Source: Sediminispirochaeta bajacaliforniensis DSM 16054 (GTDB lineage: Bacteria > Spirochaetota > Spirochaetia > DSM-16054 > Sediminispirochaetaceae). From it: DNA of 64,000 bases. The DNA is taken from the NCBI RefSeq assembly GCF_000378205.1, contig NZ_KB899421.1:52920-116919 (forward strand), read 5' to 3'. Positions within the stretch are counted from its first letter, which is position 1. Each line of letters starts with the position of its first letter. This document shows, one piece after another, positions 41,358-50,903 of the stretch. The translations under genes were made by a program, and so were the position numbers. The notes below the pieces were generated by a model. The model was not told where the DNA came from. It did no database searches and worked only from the letters and a program-made list of their open reading frames with translations.

Positions 41358-43901
41358 CTATGGAGTAAAAGCTGAAAAAAACTGCTCATAGCTGATCAGT
41401 TCGGGCTCTGGAGATCCGCCTCCCCTGCCTTTGTCATTTCGTTTCCGGGCAAGTGTCGCAGTACGAGTAACGGTGAACTCTGGGAAAAAGTTTTTGGTTT
41501 CCTGCGAAAACCCCTCCATATAATAGCGCAGATTTCCGTCCTTCCGTCCCGTATCGGCAAGATAGAGTCTAAGGCCATCTTTTTCATGATTAACCGAAGA
41601 GTCGGCAGGAAGACTCTTTTTTAGATAAGCATATAATAGATTTAAACGATCTTTCTGTTCTGCTGTTATCGTATATACAGATCCACCATAGGCTGCCATG
41701 AGCGAAACCTTTTTCTCTCCGGCAGGCGGAGCGCAAACCTCTGAACACATTGAAATAGCAAAATCATCGGGAAGTACATTGTTCAATTTTTTCACGAGTC
41801 CCTGAAAGCCTTTCTCACGCTCCTGCTTTTTATCATCATTTTCAAGAAGAATATTAACCATTAGATATTCCGCATTCGATTCAACACCGAGCATCAACGG
41901 ATTCGCGAAGGTCAACTTTGGTTTCGGATTAAAGCCTTGTGAAAAAGCAAGTCTGATCTGCGCACGCTGAAATGATCGCTCAAAGATCGTCATTGTATTG
42001 ATATGGCTTAAAAAGGAAGCCTTTCCCGTTTTACTGAAACGGCAGAGAAGTGTCAGCTGGGATTCATTCTCAATGGGCCGATCTTTCATCGACGAATTTT
42101 GAGGCTCGGGCCCTCTTACAGGGGCTTCCGTTTCAACGATTGAAACATCTGAGACGCAGATTCCACAGTTATGATCACAGGGAACAGAGCAGATGGAGGT
42201 TAAAACAGCCTCCTCCGCTCGCTTCTTTTCTCGCTTAAGAAAACCCTTTCCGACACCAAGATCTATAGTATCCCAAGGCAGACTCTCGTCAAGCCTCTTT
42301 TCTTCCAGAATCTCTTTCGCAATATTCCAGCCTGAATTTGCAAAGAGTTCCCGCCAGAGATCCCGTTTGACATGCTCTTCCCATGCGTCGAGACCTGCTC
42401 CACGCTTAAAGGCTTGCTCGATCAAGGCTCCAACCCTGGCGTCCCCCCTGGACAGAACACCTTCAAGGGGCGAAATAAAAGGATCATGATAGTTTAACTT
42501 TACTGGGCCTCTCCGGAAACGCCCCTTAAGTCGCTGCAGTTTTTCGGAAGCTTCTTCTTCGTGAAGCTGACGCGACCATTGGAATGGCGTATGGGGTTTG
42601 GGGATAAATGTTCCGACATTCACATTGATAGGCATCCGTACACTTTGCTGAATCTCTTCAATATAGTCGCCAATGTGATCGACTTCATTCTCGGTATTAC
42701 CTACAGGCAGACCTATCATAAAATAAAACTTTGCCAAACGCCATCCAGCCTGTTTGGCTGTCCTGAGGATATCGATGACTTGTTCGATAGGAACACTTTT
42801 ATTGATCGTTTTCTGGGCGCTATCCCCCGGTACCTCGATGGCAAAGGTCAAACCGCTTTTCCTAACCTTTGAGATTTCCTGGAGAAGCGGCAGGGTGAAG
42901 CTGTTGACTTTCAGGGAAGGCAAGGAAAACGATACACCATCGGAGGCGTATCGTTGATTGAGTAGCGTGATAAGCTGATGGATATGGCTATAATCCCCTG
43001 AAGAAAGAGAAGAGAGTGTGATCTCTCGATAACCGGCACACCGAACCAAGAATTCCACCTCTTCAAGGATATGATCAAGGGGTTTTTCACGTTTCTGGCG
43101 ATAAAAGTAGCCGGCATGACAGAAGCGGCACCCGTTGGGACAGCCGCGCATAATCTCAACGACACCATGGTCTTGTACCACCTTGATATTCGGAACAGGT
43201 ACAGGGCCAAGAGAAGCAGGACCGAATCCCTGCCAGGAAGCACGAATTGTCATCTCACTCTTTTCCGGGTACCATATATGCTTGCTTGTACGTAGTAGGC
43301 TGATCAGGGAATCCCTATCTGCGCCTTGACTTTTAGCGTCCGCAAGTCGTGAAACAAGGCTGGAGAATACGCTCTCTGCCTCTCCGATAAAAACCCCGTC
43401 GAAGAAAGCCCCGAAAGGAGCAGGGTTTGTTACGGCTGGTCCGCCGGCAATAACGATGGGATCCCCTTCCCTTCTTTCTTTGCTGTGAAGGGCTACGCCC
43501 CCTGCATGTAGGACATGTAAGATTGTTGTGGCGGATAATTCATACCCGATGGAAATACCGAGAAGATCGAGGCGGTTGAGGGGAATTCCATTTTCGAGGG
43601 TAAAAAGCGGTATACTGTGAACCAAAAGCTCTTCCTCGAAATCAGGAGCGGGGGCAAAAACACGTTCACAGGCGACATGTTCCAAAGCGTTTAAACTGCC
43701 GTACAATATCTTTACGGCATTATTTGACATCCCGATTTCATAAAGATCCGGGAAACAGATTCCGACACGATATAATCCAGCGAGTTCTTTACGGATCATG
43801 CCGTATTCACCACCAACATATCTACCGGGCTGCAGAACTTGATGGAGGATACCGCGAAGATCTTTTTCCGGAATAATCAAATCACTAGGTTTCACGTACA
43901 C
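41358..43901 (-). CDS. Radical SAM protein fused to a DUF2344 domain
   Basis: 847 residues from a GTG at 43901. The N-terminal region (about 45-240) resembles the B12-binding-like part of the TIGR03960 radical SAM family. The 4Fe-4S motif is C254-x3-C258-x2-C261 in RGCPNGCRFCHAGY, followed by a TIM-barrel part to about 500. A second Cys group, CSVPCDHNCGIC, lies near 575-590. From about 625 the protein is a DUF2344 (TIGR03936) domain, CRFSKTGKASFLSHINTM and FSQGFNPKPKLTFANPL. In many bacteria the two parts are separate adjacent genes; here they are one chain. The substrate is unknown. It is the last gene of the rod-shape cluster, 5 bases after rodA. Confidence 0.88.
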   Translation of the reverse strand: MYVKPSDLIIPEKDLRGILHQVLQPGRYVGGEYGMIRKELAGLYRVGICFPDLYEIGMSNNAVKILYGSLNALEHVACERVFAPAPDFEEELLVHSIPLFTLENGIPLNRLDLLGISIGYELSATTILHVLHAGGVALHSKERREGDPIVIAGGPAVTNPAPFGAFFDGVFIGEAESVFSSLVSRLADAKSQGADRDSLISLLRTSKHIWYPEKSEMTIRASWQGFGPASLGPVPVPNIKVVQDHGVVEIMRGCPNGCRFCHAGYFYRQKREKPLDHILEEVEFLVRCAGYREITLSSLSSGDYSHIHQLITLLNQRYASDGVSFSLPSLKVNSFTLPLLQEISKVRKSGLTFAIEVPGDSAQKTINKSVPIEQVIDILRTAKQAGWRLAKFYFMIGLPVGNTENEVDHIGDYIEEIQQSVRMPINVNVGTFIPKPHTPFQWSRQLHEEEASEKLQRLKGRFRRGPVKLNYHDPFISPLEGVLSRGDARVGALIEQAFKRGAGLDAWEEHVKRDLWRELFANSGWNIAKEILEEKRLDESLPWDTIDLGVGKGFLKREKKRAEEAVLTSICSVPCDHNCGICVSDVSIVETEAPVRGPEPQNSSMKDRPIENESQLTLLCRFSKTGKASFLSHINTMTIFERSFQRAQIRLAFSQGFNPKPKLTFANPLMLGVESNAEYLMVNILLENDDKKQEREKGFQGLVKKLNNVLPDDFAISMCSEVCAPPAGEKKVSLMAAYGGSVYTITAEQKDRLNLLYAYLKKSLPADSSVNHEKDGLRLYLADTGRKDGNLRYYMEGFSQETKNFFPEFTVTRTATLARKRNDKGRGGGSPEPELISYEQFFSAFTP

Positions 43902-43906
43902 AGCCC

Positions 43907-45244
43907 CTAATAGTGATATCGTCTGACATAAATATTTTGAATAAGAGAAAGTCCAATTAAAGCCGTCCAGAGAGAGGAGCCACCGTATGAAAGGAAGAAG
44001 AGCGGTATACCGGTAATCGGCATAATACCGATTGCCATGCCAATATTAACCACGAGGTGGAAAAAGAACATTCCGACGACTCCGGATATTACCAATGAAC
44101 CAAAGGTGTCTTTGCTGGAAAAAATCATGGTAAGCCCGCGAAAAATAATCAGGGCGAAGAGAGCTATAACAATCACAGAACCGAAGAATCCCAGTTCTTC
44201 GGCAAGAATCGAAAAAATAAAATCGGTGCTCTGCTGAGGAAGAAAGCGGTAATGGCTTTGAGTTCCCTGCAAATAGCCCTTTCCCCATACTCCTCCGGAC
44301 CCGACTGCGGTTACCGATTGTATAATGTTCCATCCGTTTCCTTGAGGATCAACCGATGGATCAATAAAAACGATTAGACGCATGATCTGATAATCTTTCA
44401 GAACCTTTCCAACCAGCCGGGACGCAAACAGGGCCGAGGTTATTATCACCAAACCATATCCGATCCAGTAGAAATAGCGCTGCTTTGTAATGAGAAAACC
44501 GATCCAGGCGGAAACAGTAGCCAGGAGTAAGGCTCCTCCGAGGACGCGAAAAAGAAATGGATTCGTAAGTACCTGGACGAAGGCAATCTGGCGTTGAATG
44601 AAATAGAGCTGCCACACCGGCAAGACCCCAATCAGAATGGTCAACGAGCCAAAGGCAATGAGAAAAAAAATATAACGCTTTTGTACTCCGGCGATAAAGG
44701 CAATGACAAGGAAAATGGGCACATAGACCGAAGCAGTACCAAGATCAGGCTGTACAAGGATAAACCCCATCGGTACGACAGCCAAAAACATTCCCTTAAG
44801 GAAAACAGAGAGCCTTTTCACGCCCTTCTTATTGTTTTCGAAATAGCGGGCAAGCAAGACAATCGTCGATATCTTGGCAAACTCAGAAGGCTGAATACCG
44901 AAACCAAAAAAACCGAGCCAGGAGCGGGCTCCGTTAACCGACTTTCCCAAAACAAGTGTAGAAATCAGCAAAAAAATTGAAAAAAAGTATATAACGACGG
45001 CCCATATACGAATTATTGAATAGTCGACCATGAGCAGTACAAAAAAAAGTACAATACCAAGAACGGCCCATATAATCTGATAGAGATATTCATTGGAAAC
45101 AAGTTCGCCACTCGAATTTATGCCGCTGGAATAGATGAAGAGAACCCCCAAAACCATTAAAACAAGCATAGAGATAAAGAGTATCAGATCAAAATTAAAG
45201 ATATTCCCCGATCTTGCCACTCTAATTCTCCTTCCTGCGATCAT
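43907..45244 (-). CDS. rodA: Rod-shape peptidoglycan polymerase RodA
   Basis: SEDS-family glycosyltransferase that polymerises lipid II in the elongasome with PBP2. 445 residues, longer than the roughly 370 usual in E. coli; the extra length is in hydrophobic loops around 215-290. Key SEDS blocks: GIQPSEFAKISTIVLLARYF, ILVQPDLGTASVYVPIFL with the catalytic Asp, GSGGVWGKGYLQGTQSHYRFLPQQSTDFIFSI (in parts), AEELGFFGS, and the C-terminal FFLSYGGSS. The start (ATG 45244) lies 23 bases inside the end of the PBP2 gene, the standard coupled pair. Confidence 0.95.
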   Translation of the reverse strand: MIAGRRIRVARSGNIFNFDLILFISMLVLMVLGVLFIYSSGINSSGELVSNEYLYQIIWAVLGIVLFFVLLMVDYSIIRIWAVVIYFFSIFLLISTLVLGKSVNGARSWLGFFGFGIQPSEFAKISTIVLLARYFENNKKGVKRLSVFLKGMFLAVVPMGFILVQPDLGTASVYVPIFLVIAFIAGVQKRYIFFLIAFGSLTILIGVLPVWQLYFIQRQIAFVQVLTNPFLFRVLGGALLLATVSAWIGFLITKQRYFYWIGYGLVIITSALFASRLVGKVLKDYQIMRLIVFIDPSVDPQGNGWNIIQSVTAVGSGGVWGKGYLQGTQSHYRFLPQQSTDFIFSILAEELGFFGSVIVIALFALIIFRGLTMIFSSKDTFGSLVISGVVGMFFFHLVVNIGMAIGIMPITGIPLFFLSYGGSSLWTALIGLSLIQNIYVRRYHY

Positions 45245-47090
45245 TATGAAGCCATCCCCAGTGAAGGGCCTTCAGAGCCTCATCATAGGTCTGATGTGCG
45301 AAGATTCCTTGGAAGATGATGTTGGCCGCCCTGACGGCCCACCATTCCCAATCATTGGATGCTTCGACCATGGTCACTACTACCAGCTGGTCTTCAGGCG
45401 GAGCACCGTAGGGACCGTTTGCTGCAAACCAAGCATGCCATCGGTCGTCGTAGCCTACCTCGGCTGTTCCTGTCTTACCAGCTACATCAACAGCCTTCGT
45501 AGTGATTACAACGGCTGCCGTCCCGTCCGTGATAACCCCCCGCATATTTTCCTGAACCGTTTTGAAGGTCTCTTCGCTGATCGGTGCCGTTTTGTAAATT
45601 TCGGGTTCAACGATCCTAACAGTCTCGCCGCTGGTGGGATCTCTTACCTCTTTGAGAAAATGAGGACGATAAATAACGCCTTGATTGACGGTCATTGCCA
45701 CAGCATTTGCCAACTGAATCGGCGTTACCAAAAGATAACCCTGCCCAATCGAAAGGTTGACCGTATCACCGCCGACCCAGGGACTGTTAAAACGCTGCTG
45801 TTTCCACTGGGGAGTGGGAACGAGGCCAGCTATCTCTCCCGGAATATCAATTCCGGAAACTGTACCAAAACCGAACAGCTTGGCATATTCGGAAATGATA
45901 TCGATCCCCAAATGTCGTAAGCCTAAAGTATAAAAATAGACATCACAACTTTCCTCCAGGGCCTCTTTCAGATTAAGAGGCCCATGACCATGGAGCAGGT
46001 GACAGTTGAAATAGCGATCGCCAAGGCGAAAACGTCCTTCGCAGGTTATCGTTTTCTGAGGATCGATGGCATGCTCCTCCAGTGCAGCGGTAGTCATAAT
46101 AATCTTGAAGGTTGAGCCCGGAGGGTTTGCAGATTGTATTGCCCGATTGAGAAAGGGGTTATGAGGGTCAAGGCTCAATGTTCGAAAAGCCTCGTCAGAT
46201 GTATCGGTGTAAAAAAGATTCGGATCGAACCAAGGATAGGAAACCATAGCAATAATTTCACCGGTGGCAGGCTTGAGAACAATGGCCGATCCCATCCTGT
46301 CGCCGAGGGCCTCTTCACACAGCTTCTGAATGCGCTTATCAACGGTAAGTACGAGGTTTTTGCCATTTTCGGGGGCTTCAAAGCGATCTTCAATACCGCC
46401 GATTTGACGTCCCCTGACATCAACCGTAGAAAAGGAACGCCCATCCTTTCCCCGAAGCAATGTATCGTAGCTTTTTTCTATCCCGCTTTTACCGATGACA
46501 GAATTGATATTGTATCCCTGATTGTAGAGGACCTGTAGTTCCTCAACGGTGATGTTGCCCACATAACCGAGGATGTGTGAAAGAGAGCCGATGTCATTAT
46601 AGTTTCGAATCGATTTGCTGTTCCAGGTGACACCGGGAAAGTCCTCAACACGTTCGGCAATTCTGGTGACCGTTGCGAGATCAACTCCACTTTTCACCTC
46701 AACAGGCTGAAAGTACTGAGATGCTCGAGCCGGAATCTTTTTTTCAATAGCAGATTCCGGCATGTTCAGTACCCTTCCAAGCCGTTCGAACACGGCATTT
46801 CGATTATCCGCCGGAAGCTGAGCAGGAATGATATATACGGCAAAGGAGTCTATGTTTGTCGCAAGCGGATAATCGACATTACGATCAAAAATCTCACCAC
46901 GTTGGGCCGGTACCGTAAATGAACGCATGGCAACGGCCTTTGCGCGATCTTGATAAAAAATCGTATGAACTACCTGCATGTTGAAAAGATACAGAAGATA
47001 GATTAACACGAGTAGGCCGACGATGAATCCCAGTACAAGAACTCTCGACTTGCGGACTGTTGAGTCTTGGGGCCCGGAAAAACCCGTCAT
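45222..47090 (-). CDS. mrdA: Penicillin-binding protein 2 (elongasome transpeptidase)
   Basis: 622 residues, class B PBP: a cytoplasmic lead, one membrane helix (about 18-38), a dimerisation/pedestal domain containing the conserved RGEIFDRN, then the transpeptidase. The active-site serine motif is GSTFK (Ser-x-x-Lys) in NPPGSTFKI, the second motif reads SCD (as part of EESCDVYFY) and the third is KTGTAE. It cross-links the glycan made by RodA during side-wall growth. It lies at the mreD-rodA junction, and its start overlaps the mreD stop by one base. Confidence 0.95.
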   Translation of the reverse strand: MTGFSGPQDSTVRKSRVLVLGFIVGLLVLIYLLYLFNMQVVHTIFYQDRAKAVAMRSFTVPAQRGEIFDRNVDYPLATNIDSFAVYIIPAQLPADNRNAVFERLGRVLNMPESAIEKKIPARASQYFQPVEVKSGVDLATVTRIAERVEDFPGVTWNSKSIRNYNDIGSLSHILGYVGNITVEELQVLYNQGYNINSVIGKSGIEKSYDTLLRGKDGRSFSTVDVRGRQIGGIEDRFEAPENGKNLVLTVDKRIQKLCEEALGDRMGSAIVLKPATGEIIAMVSYPWFDPNLFYTDTSDEAFRTLSLDPHNPFLNRAIQSANPPGSTFKIIMTTAALEEHAIDPQKTITCEGRFRLGDRYFNCHLLHGHGPLNLKEALEESCDVYFYTLGLRHLGIDIISEYAKLFGFGTVSGIDIPGEIAGLVPTPQWKQQRFNSPWVGGDTVNLSIGQGYLLVTPIQLANAVAMTVNQGVIYRPHFLKEVRDPTSGETVRIVEPEIYKTAPISEETFKTVQENMRGVITDGTAAVVITTKAVDVAGKTGTAEVGYDDRWHAWFAANGPYGAPPEDQLVVVTMVEASNDWEWWAVRAANIIFQGIFAHQTYDEALKALHWGWLHNDRRKEN

Positions 47091-47596
47091 CAGAACCCTT
47101 CCCGCTGCTTATCGTTCATCAAGCCGGTCACTTTCAGAATCCCAAAAACGAAGGGGGACAGGATCATGTTCATGGCAAGCTCAAGCCAGGATACTGCAGA
47201 AAAAGAAGACACCTCACTCGACGCAAGAAAGACGACATCGAGGAGTGCCGATAGCACCATTTTCAAAAGCGATGCAAAAAATAGTAATAATAACGGAAAG
47301 AACAATGGATCAAGAAATACCTTTCCTTTAGTCTTACCAAAAAGATAGCCGGTAACAGAATATATCAATCCAAAATATCCAAAGGGAGCAAGGGTAAGCG
47401 CATCGAGAAAAATCCCGGCGATAAATCCTAAAAGGACGGCCTTGAAAGAGCCTGTCGAATGGGCCATAAAGACCAACAGGACAAGAACGAAATCGGGACG
47501 GACACCAGCCCAGCCTATATTTTTAAAGAAAGTGGTATCGATGAAGATGATTACAAGAAGGATAATTGCATATAAAAAAGATTTTCCCGTTCTCAC
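47090..47596 (-). CDS. mreD: Rod shape-determining protein MreD
   Basis: 168 residues, an integral membrane protein with five or six hydrophobic helices. MreD is poorly conserved. The identification rests on the segment VRPDFVLVLLVFMA, the pattern GFIAGIFLDALTLAPFGYFGLIYSVTGY typical of the family, and its place between mreC and mrdA. It is thought to connect MreC and MreB to the synthases. The stop overlaps the PBP2 start, and the start overlaps mreC by 4 bases. Confidence 0.88.
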   Translation of the reverse strand: MRTGKSFLYAIILLVIIFIDTTFFKNIGWAGVRPDFVLVLLVFMAHSTGSFKAVLLGFIAGIFLDALTLAPFGYFGLIYSVTGYLFGKTKGKVFLDPLFFPLLLLFFASLLKMVLSALLDVVFLASSEVSSFSAVSWLELAMNMILSPFVFGILKVTGLMNDKQREGF

Positions 47597-48447
47597 TGAT
47601 TGGGCTCCTGCTTCAGAATAAAAACATATTCAAGTCGTGAGAAATCAATAGCCGGCTCAATCTCAATAATCAAGGAGGGCTGCCATTCGGGAGCCTCTAT
47701 GCCCACTACTCTTCCGATGGGTATTGAGGCAGGATAGATAGAACGCAAACCGCTGGTCACCACCAGATCGCCATAACGAATTTCCTCTTTCGCGCGCTTC
47801 TTAACATAACGCATAAAAAGTGCCCCACCCTTTTTGCCATCACCACCGACCAAACCCTCATAACGTCCGGCTGAGAAACGGGCAGCAACAAAGCATTCGT
47901 GATCGAAAACGGGAAGGATCATCGCTGTCCTTGACGTGGCCGAAATAACCTTCCCGACCAGCCCCTGGCGGCCATCCTGATAGGCAATCACTGGCATATC
48001 AACGGCGACACCACTGCTCATGCCCTTATCGACGGTCATTCCATGAAAAAGGGTTCCGGGATCCATTGCAATAACCCTAGCCGGTACGTGCCGATAGGAT
48101 AGTTCTCCCGAAAAGCTTAATTGATCCCGTAGACGGTCATTTTCCGCTCGAAGAGAGTCGAGGTCCCGTTGGATAATCTGATAGTGTTCAACCTGATTTT
48201 GCAAGGCACGGTAATCTTTTCGCAAATCGCGTAATTCACCAATGGAGTTGACGGTGCCGGAAAAAAAGTTGCCTACAGAGGCAAATAGATATTGGATCGC
48301 GGCTGCAGAGCCCCTAACGAGACCCACCGGATTTGTAAAGCGATTCTTCGTTTCAAATCCCATTCCGACGAGACAGATAAAAATAGAAACGGCCAGCAGA
48401 CACCCTGCCGCATGCGATGAGATAAACTCTTTTGGCTTTTTCATCAT
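47593..48447 (-). CDS. mreC: Rod shape-determining protein MreC
   Basis: 284 residues: a short cytoplasmic part, a membrane helix (about 14-32), a periplasmic coiled coil (about 68-112, LRKDYRALQNQVEHYQIIQRD) and the double beta-barrel domain with VIAMDPGTLFHGMTVDKG and VVTSGLRSIYPASIPIGRV, both classic MreC blocks. MreC activates the PBP2-RodA pair. Two ATGs are adjacent at the start (48447 and 48444). It begins 17 bases after mreB. Confidence 0.94.
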   Translation of the reverse strand: MMKKPKEFISSHAAGCLLAVSIFICLVGMGFETKNRFTNPVGLVRGSAAAIQYLFASVGNFFSGTVNSIGELRDLRKDYRALQNQVEHYQIIQRDLDSLRAENDRLRDQLSFSGELSYRHVPARVIAMDPGTLFHGMTVDKGMSSGVAVDMPVIAYQDGRQGLVGKVISATSRTAMILPVFDHECFVAARFSAGRYEGLVGGDGKKGGALFMRYVKKRAKEEIRYGDLVVTSGLRSIYPASIPIGRVVGIEAPEWQPSLIIEIEPAIDFSRLEYVFILKQEPNQ

Positions 48448-48464
48448 GAAAGCCTTTTACCACA

Positions 48465-49508
48465 TCAACTGTTGAGTGTGTTGTAGATCGTTTTGCTTCC
48501 GAAGGCATCACGCGTATGCTCAAAATACATGCCTGCACCTTGAGCTACGCAAAGAAGAGGCTCCTCGGCAAGGATAACGGGAACCCCGGTTTCCTTTGCA
48601 ATCAGTCTGGGGAAGCCCTTTAGAAGAGAACCTCCTCCTGTCATAACAATGCCGCGTTCGACGATATCTGCCGCAAGTTCCGGAGGGGTCTGCCCCAGTG
48701 TACGTTTAATCTCTTCAACAACGGCATTGATCGGCTCCTGAAGCGCTTCTCTGACTTCCACGCTATCGATTTCTAGTCTTCTGGGAAGGCCGGTGATGGC
48801 ATCGGTTCCCTTAATCTCCATTTTTTCAATCTTCTTATCGGCGGTGGCATTGCCAATCGATATCTTGAGATTCTCAGCAGTCTGTTCTCCGATAATCAGA
48901 TTATGGACATTTCTAACATGCTTGATGATCGACTCGTCAAACTCGTCTCCACCGAGACGAATGGCATTGGTAACAACCATACCACCGAGGCTGATTACAG
49001 AGATTTCGGTCGTCCCCCCTCCGATGTCACAAACCATATGGCCGGCAGGTTCAAAAATAGGAATATCGGCACCAATAGCTGCAGCAAGGGACTCCTCGAT
49101 GACTTTCACTTCACGTGCTCCAGCCTTATAGGCACTTTCTTCCACGGCCCGTCGTTCAACCTCCGTTATGCAGGTGGGAACACCAATTACCATACGGGGT
49201 TTTACAAACCAACGACGCGGCAGGATTTTCGAAATGAAATAACGTATCATCTTTTCGGTTGTTTCTAAATCGGCGATAACACCGTCCCGCAATGGACGAA
49301 TTGCAATAATATCGCCGGGGGTCTTCCAAAGCATTCTCTTTGCTTCTGCTCCCACTGCAACGACCTTTTTTGTCCCCCGTTCAACCGCAACTACGGAGGG
49401 CTCACTGATCACAATACCCTTCCCACGTACATATACCAAGGTGTTACATGTTCCAAGATCAATTCCTATATCCGTAGAAAAAGCTCCGGCTAGTTTTTTC
49501 ATGGCCAT
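48465..49508 (-). CDS. mreB: Actin-like cell-shape protein MreB
   Basis: 347 residues. It forms membrane-bound filaments that steer the elongasome. Phosphate-1 loop [15 protein letters not shown] is near residue 13-27, phosphate-2 [13 protein letters not shown] near 170 and the adenosine motif [14 protein letters not shown] near 290. A hydrophobic Met-rich start ([10 protein letters not shown]) may serve as the membrane anchor. GGAGGACT precedes the first ATG. It heads the mreB-mreC-mreD-mrdA-rodA order usual for rods and spirals. In spirochaetes MreB coexists with periplasmic flagella that also shape the cell. Confidence 0.97.
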   Translation of the reverse strand: MAMKKLAGAFSTDIGIDLGTCNTLVYVRGKGIVISEPSVVAVERGTKKVVAVGAEAKRMLWKTPGDIIAIRPLRDGVIADLETTEKMIRYFISKILPRRWFVKPRMVIGVPTCITEVERRAVEESAYKAGAREVKVIEESLAAAIGADIPIFEPAGHMVCDIGGGTTEISVISLGGMVVTNAIRLGGDEFDESIIKHVRNVHNLIIGEQTAENLKISIGNATADKKIEKMEIKGTDAITGLPRRLEIDSVEVREALQEPINAVVEEIKRTLGQTPPELAADIVERGIVMTGGGSLLKGFPRLIAKETGVPVILAEEPLLCVAQGAGMYFEHTRDAFGSKTIYNTLNS

Positions 49509-49531
49509 CTGAAGTAGTCCTCCATGTTGTT

Positions 49532-50509
49532 TTAGTAAAGCTTTGTCAGGGCTCCGTAATGTGAAGGGTCAATTTCAAGGGCCCTTCGCCATTCAGCCCG
49601 AGCCTTTACCCTATTGTTCTGTTTCTCAAATACTTCGCCAAGATAATAATATGCATCGGCAGATCGCTTATTTGTCTCAAGAATTTTCTCATATTGGCTT
49701 TTTGCTTTCTCCAATTCGCCGCGATCCATATATAACGAACCGAGCAAAAATCTACTTTTTTGTTCGATTCCCTCATCTTCGGTAGCTCCTATTGCCTTCA
49801 GAAGAAACGCTTCTGCTTCTTTATATAACTCCATCTTATCATAAGTTTGTCCAATCGTCAGGTAAAGTATATCACTTGGTTCTTTTTCCACCGCCTTGAG
49901 AAAATAATCAAGACTCTTTTGGTACTGTCCAAGCTCGCCATAGGCTAACCCGACATACTCCAGAGTATCATCACCCTCATAGCCTTCTTCCTCGGATGCC
50001 AATAAATTCCGAAGCGCGAGATCTGCATAATAGCGCCCTTTGTGATAATAGGTCTTTCCCAAAACATATTGGATCTGGGCCTTCATGGGAACATCATCAA
50101 AAAGTAAGGCCCTTCGTAAATCAGCAATGGCATCGTCAAATACCGGAAGTTGCTCTTCCGGAGTATATTGACCGATTCCATAATAAAAGGAAGCAAAGCC
50201 ATGATAGATCAAAGCCTCCAATGAGAGCGGGTCTTGATCCAGAACGCGATTAGACCAGGATAGGACCCCTGAATAGTCACCCTGCTTCCATAACTCTTCG
50301 GGAAAAACATCCCCCTCTTCACTATTATCTCCAGGCGAAAGAGTTGTCTCATCAACCGAAATATCAAGCGGAAGCTTTTTGGGGATCAGGAAAAAGATAA
50401 GACCGGCGCTAACAAGGAGAACCGAGACAATAGTGATGATAATTATTGGTCCCCGTCGCCTTGTTTCCGGCCGATATCCGGTTTGATATCTGCTTTGGGG
50501 CAGGATCAT
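49532..50509 (-). CDS. Membrane-anchored TPR protein ahead of mreB
   Basis: 325 residues if the ATG at 50509 is used. It is preferred because GGAG lies 5-6 bases upstream; the earlier in-frame ATGs at 50521 and 50566 fall at or inside the RNase P RNA terminator. One membrane helix (about 20-45, [21 protein letters not shown]) follows an Arg-rich lead. The extracytoplasmic part has about seven TPRs ([63 protein letters not shown]). It lies 23 bases upstream of mreB, so it could be an elongasome scaffold. No close family is recognised. Confidence 0.78.
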   Translation of the reverse strand: MILPQSRYQTGYRPETRRRGPIIIITIVSVLLVSAGLIFFLIPKKLPLDISVDETTLSPGDNSEEGDVFPEELWKQGDYSGVLSWSNRVLDQDPLSLEALIYHGFASFYYGIGQYTPEEQLPVFDDAIADLRRALLFDDVPMKAQIQYVLGKTYYHKGRYYADLALRNLLASEEEGYEGDDTLEYVGLAYGELGQYQKSLDYFLKAVEKEPSDILYLTIGQTYDKMELYKEAEAFLLKAIGATEDEGIEQKSRFLLGSLYMDRGELEKAKSQYEKILETNKRSADAYYYLGEVFEKQNNRVKARAEWRRALEIDPSHYGALTKLY

Positions 50510-50521
50510 GTTTCGCTCCAT

Positions 50522-50878
50522 AAAAAAAAGCAGGCCTGTAAGCCGGGTTCTGTTATAGACGGCCATCTATCTGGGAAGACCGTTACCGATCCTCTCATGC
50601 AGCCTACCCGCGGAATCGAGCGGACAACCCTACCGCTGCTTGGCTTTGCTCCGAGTGAGGTTTTCAGTGCCCTTCCCGTTGCCGGAAAGGCGGTGGGCTC
50701 TTACCCCGCCGTTTCACCCTTACCCATCCGAACCAAATCGGATTGGCGGTATACTTTCTGTTGCACTATCTGTGACGACGCAAAGATCGCCCCCGGGGGT
50801 TACCCGGCACTCTGTCCTGCGGAGCCCGGACTTTCCTCCATTTCCATAAAGAAACGGCGGCCGCCCGGCCTGCTTTCA
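50522..50878 (-). ncRNA. rnpB: RNase P RNA, bacterial type A
   Basis: Read on the minus strand, the sequence has the conserved P4 5' strand GAGGAAAGUCCGGGCUCC, the partner region near the 3' end ACAGAACCCGGCUUAC, and the GGUAAGGGUGAAACGG stretch with GCCCACCG (J11/12 to P10-12 area). P1 forms between GAAAGCAGGCC at the 5' end and GGCCUGCUU at the 3' end. The 3' strand runs into eight U residues (50522-50529), so P1 also serves as the terminator. Ends are estimated to within about 5 bases. It lies between the zinc-ribbon gene and the TPR gene, in the same direction. Confidence 0.96.
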
Positions 50879-50903
50879 TATAAATGCTGTTTTTATCTTC
50901 GAG

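Noticed and set aside
45135..45920. A 261-codon plus-strand open frame
   Set aside because: Antisense to the PBP2/rodA junction; Cys- and Gly-rich text typical of shadow frames.
45940..45970. PBP2 second motif SCD instead of the usual SxN
   Set aside because: The Ser is kept and SxD is a known PBP2 variant; the other two motifs are intact.
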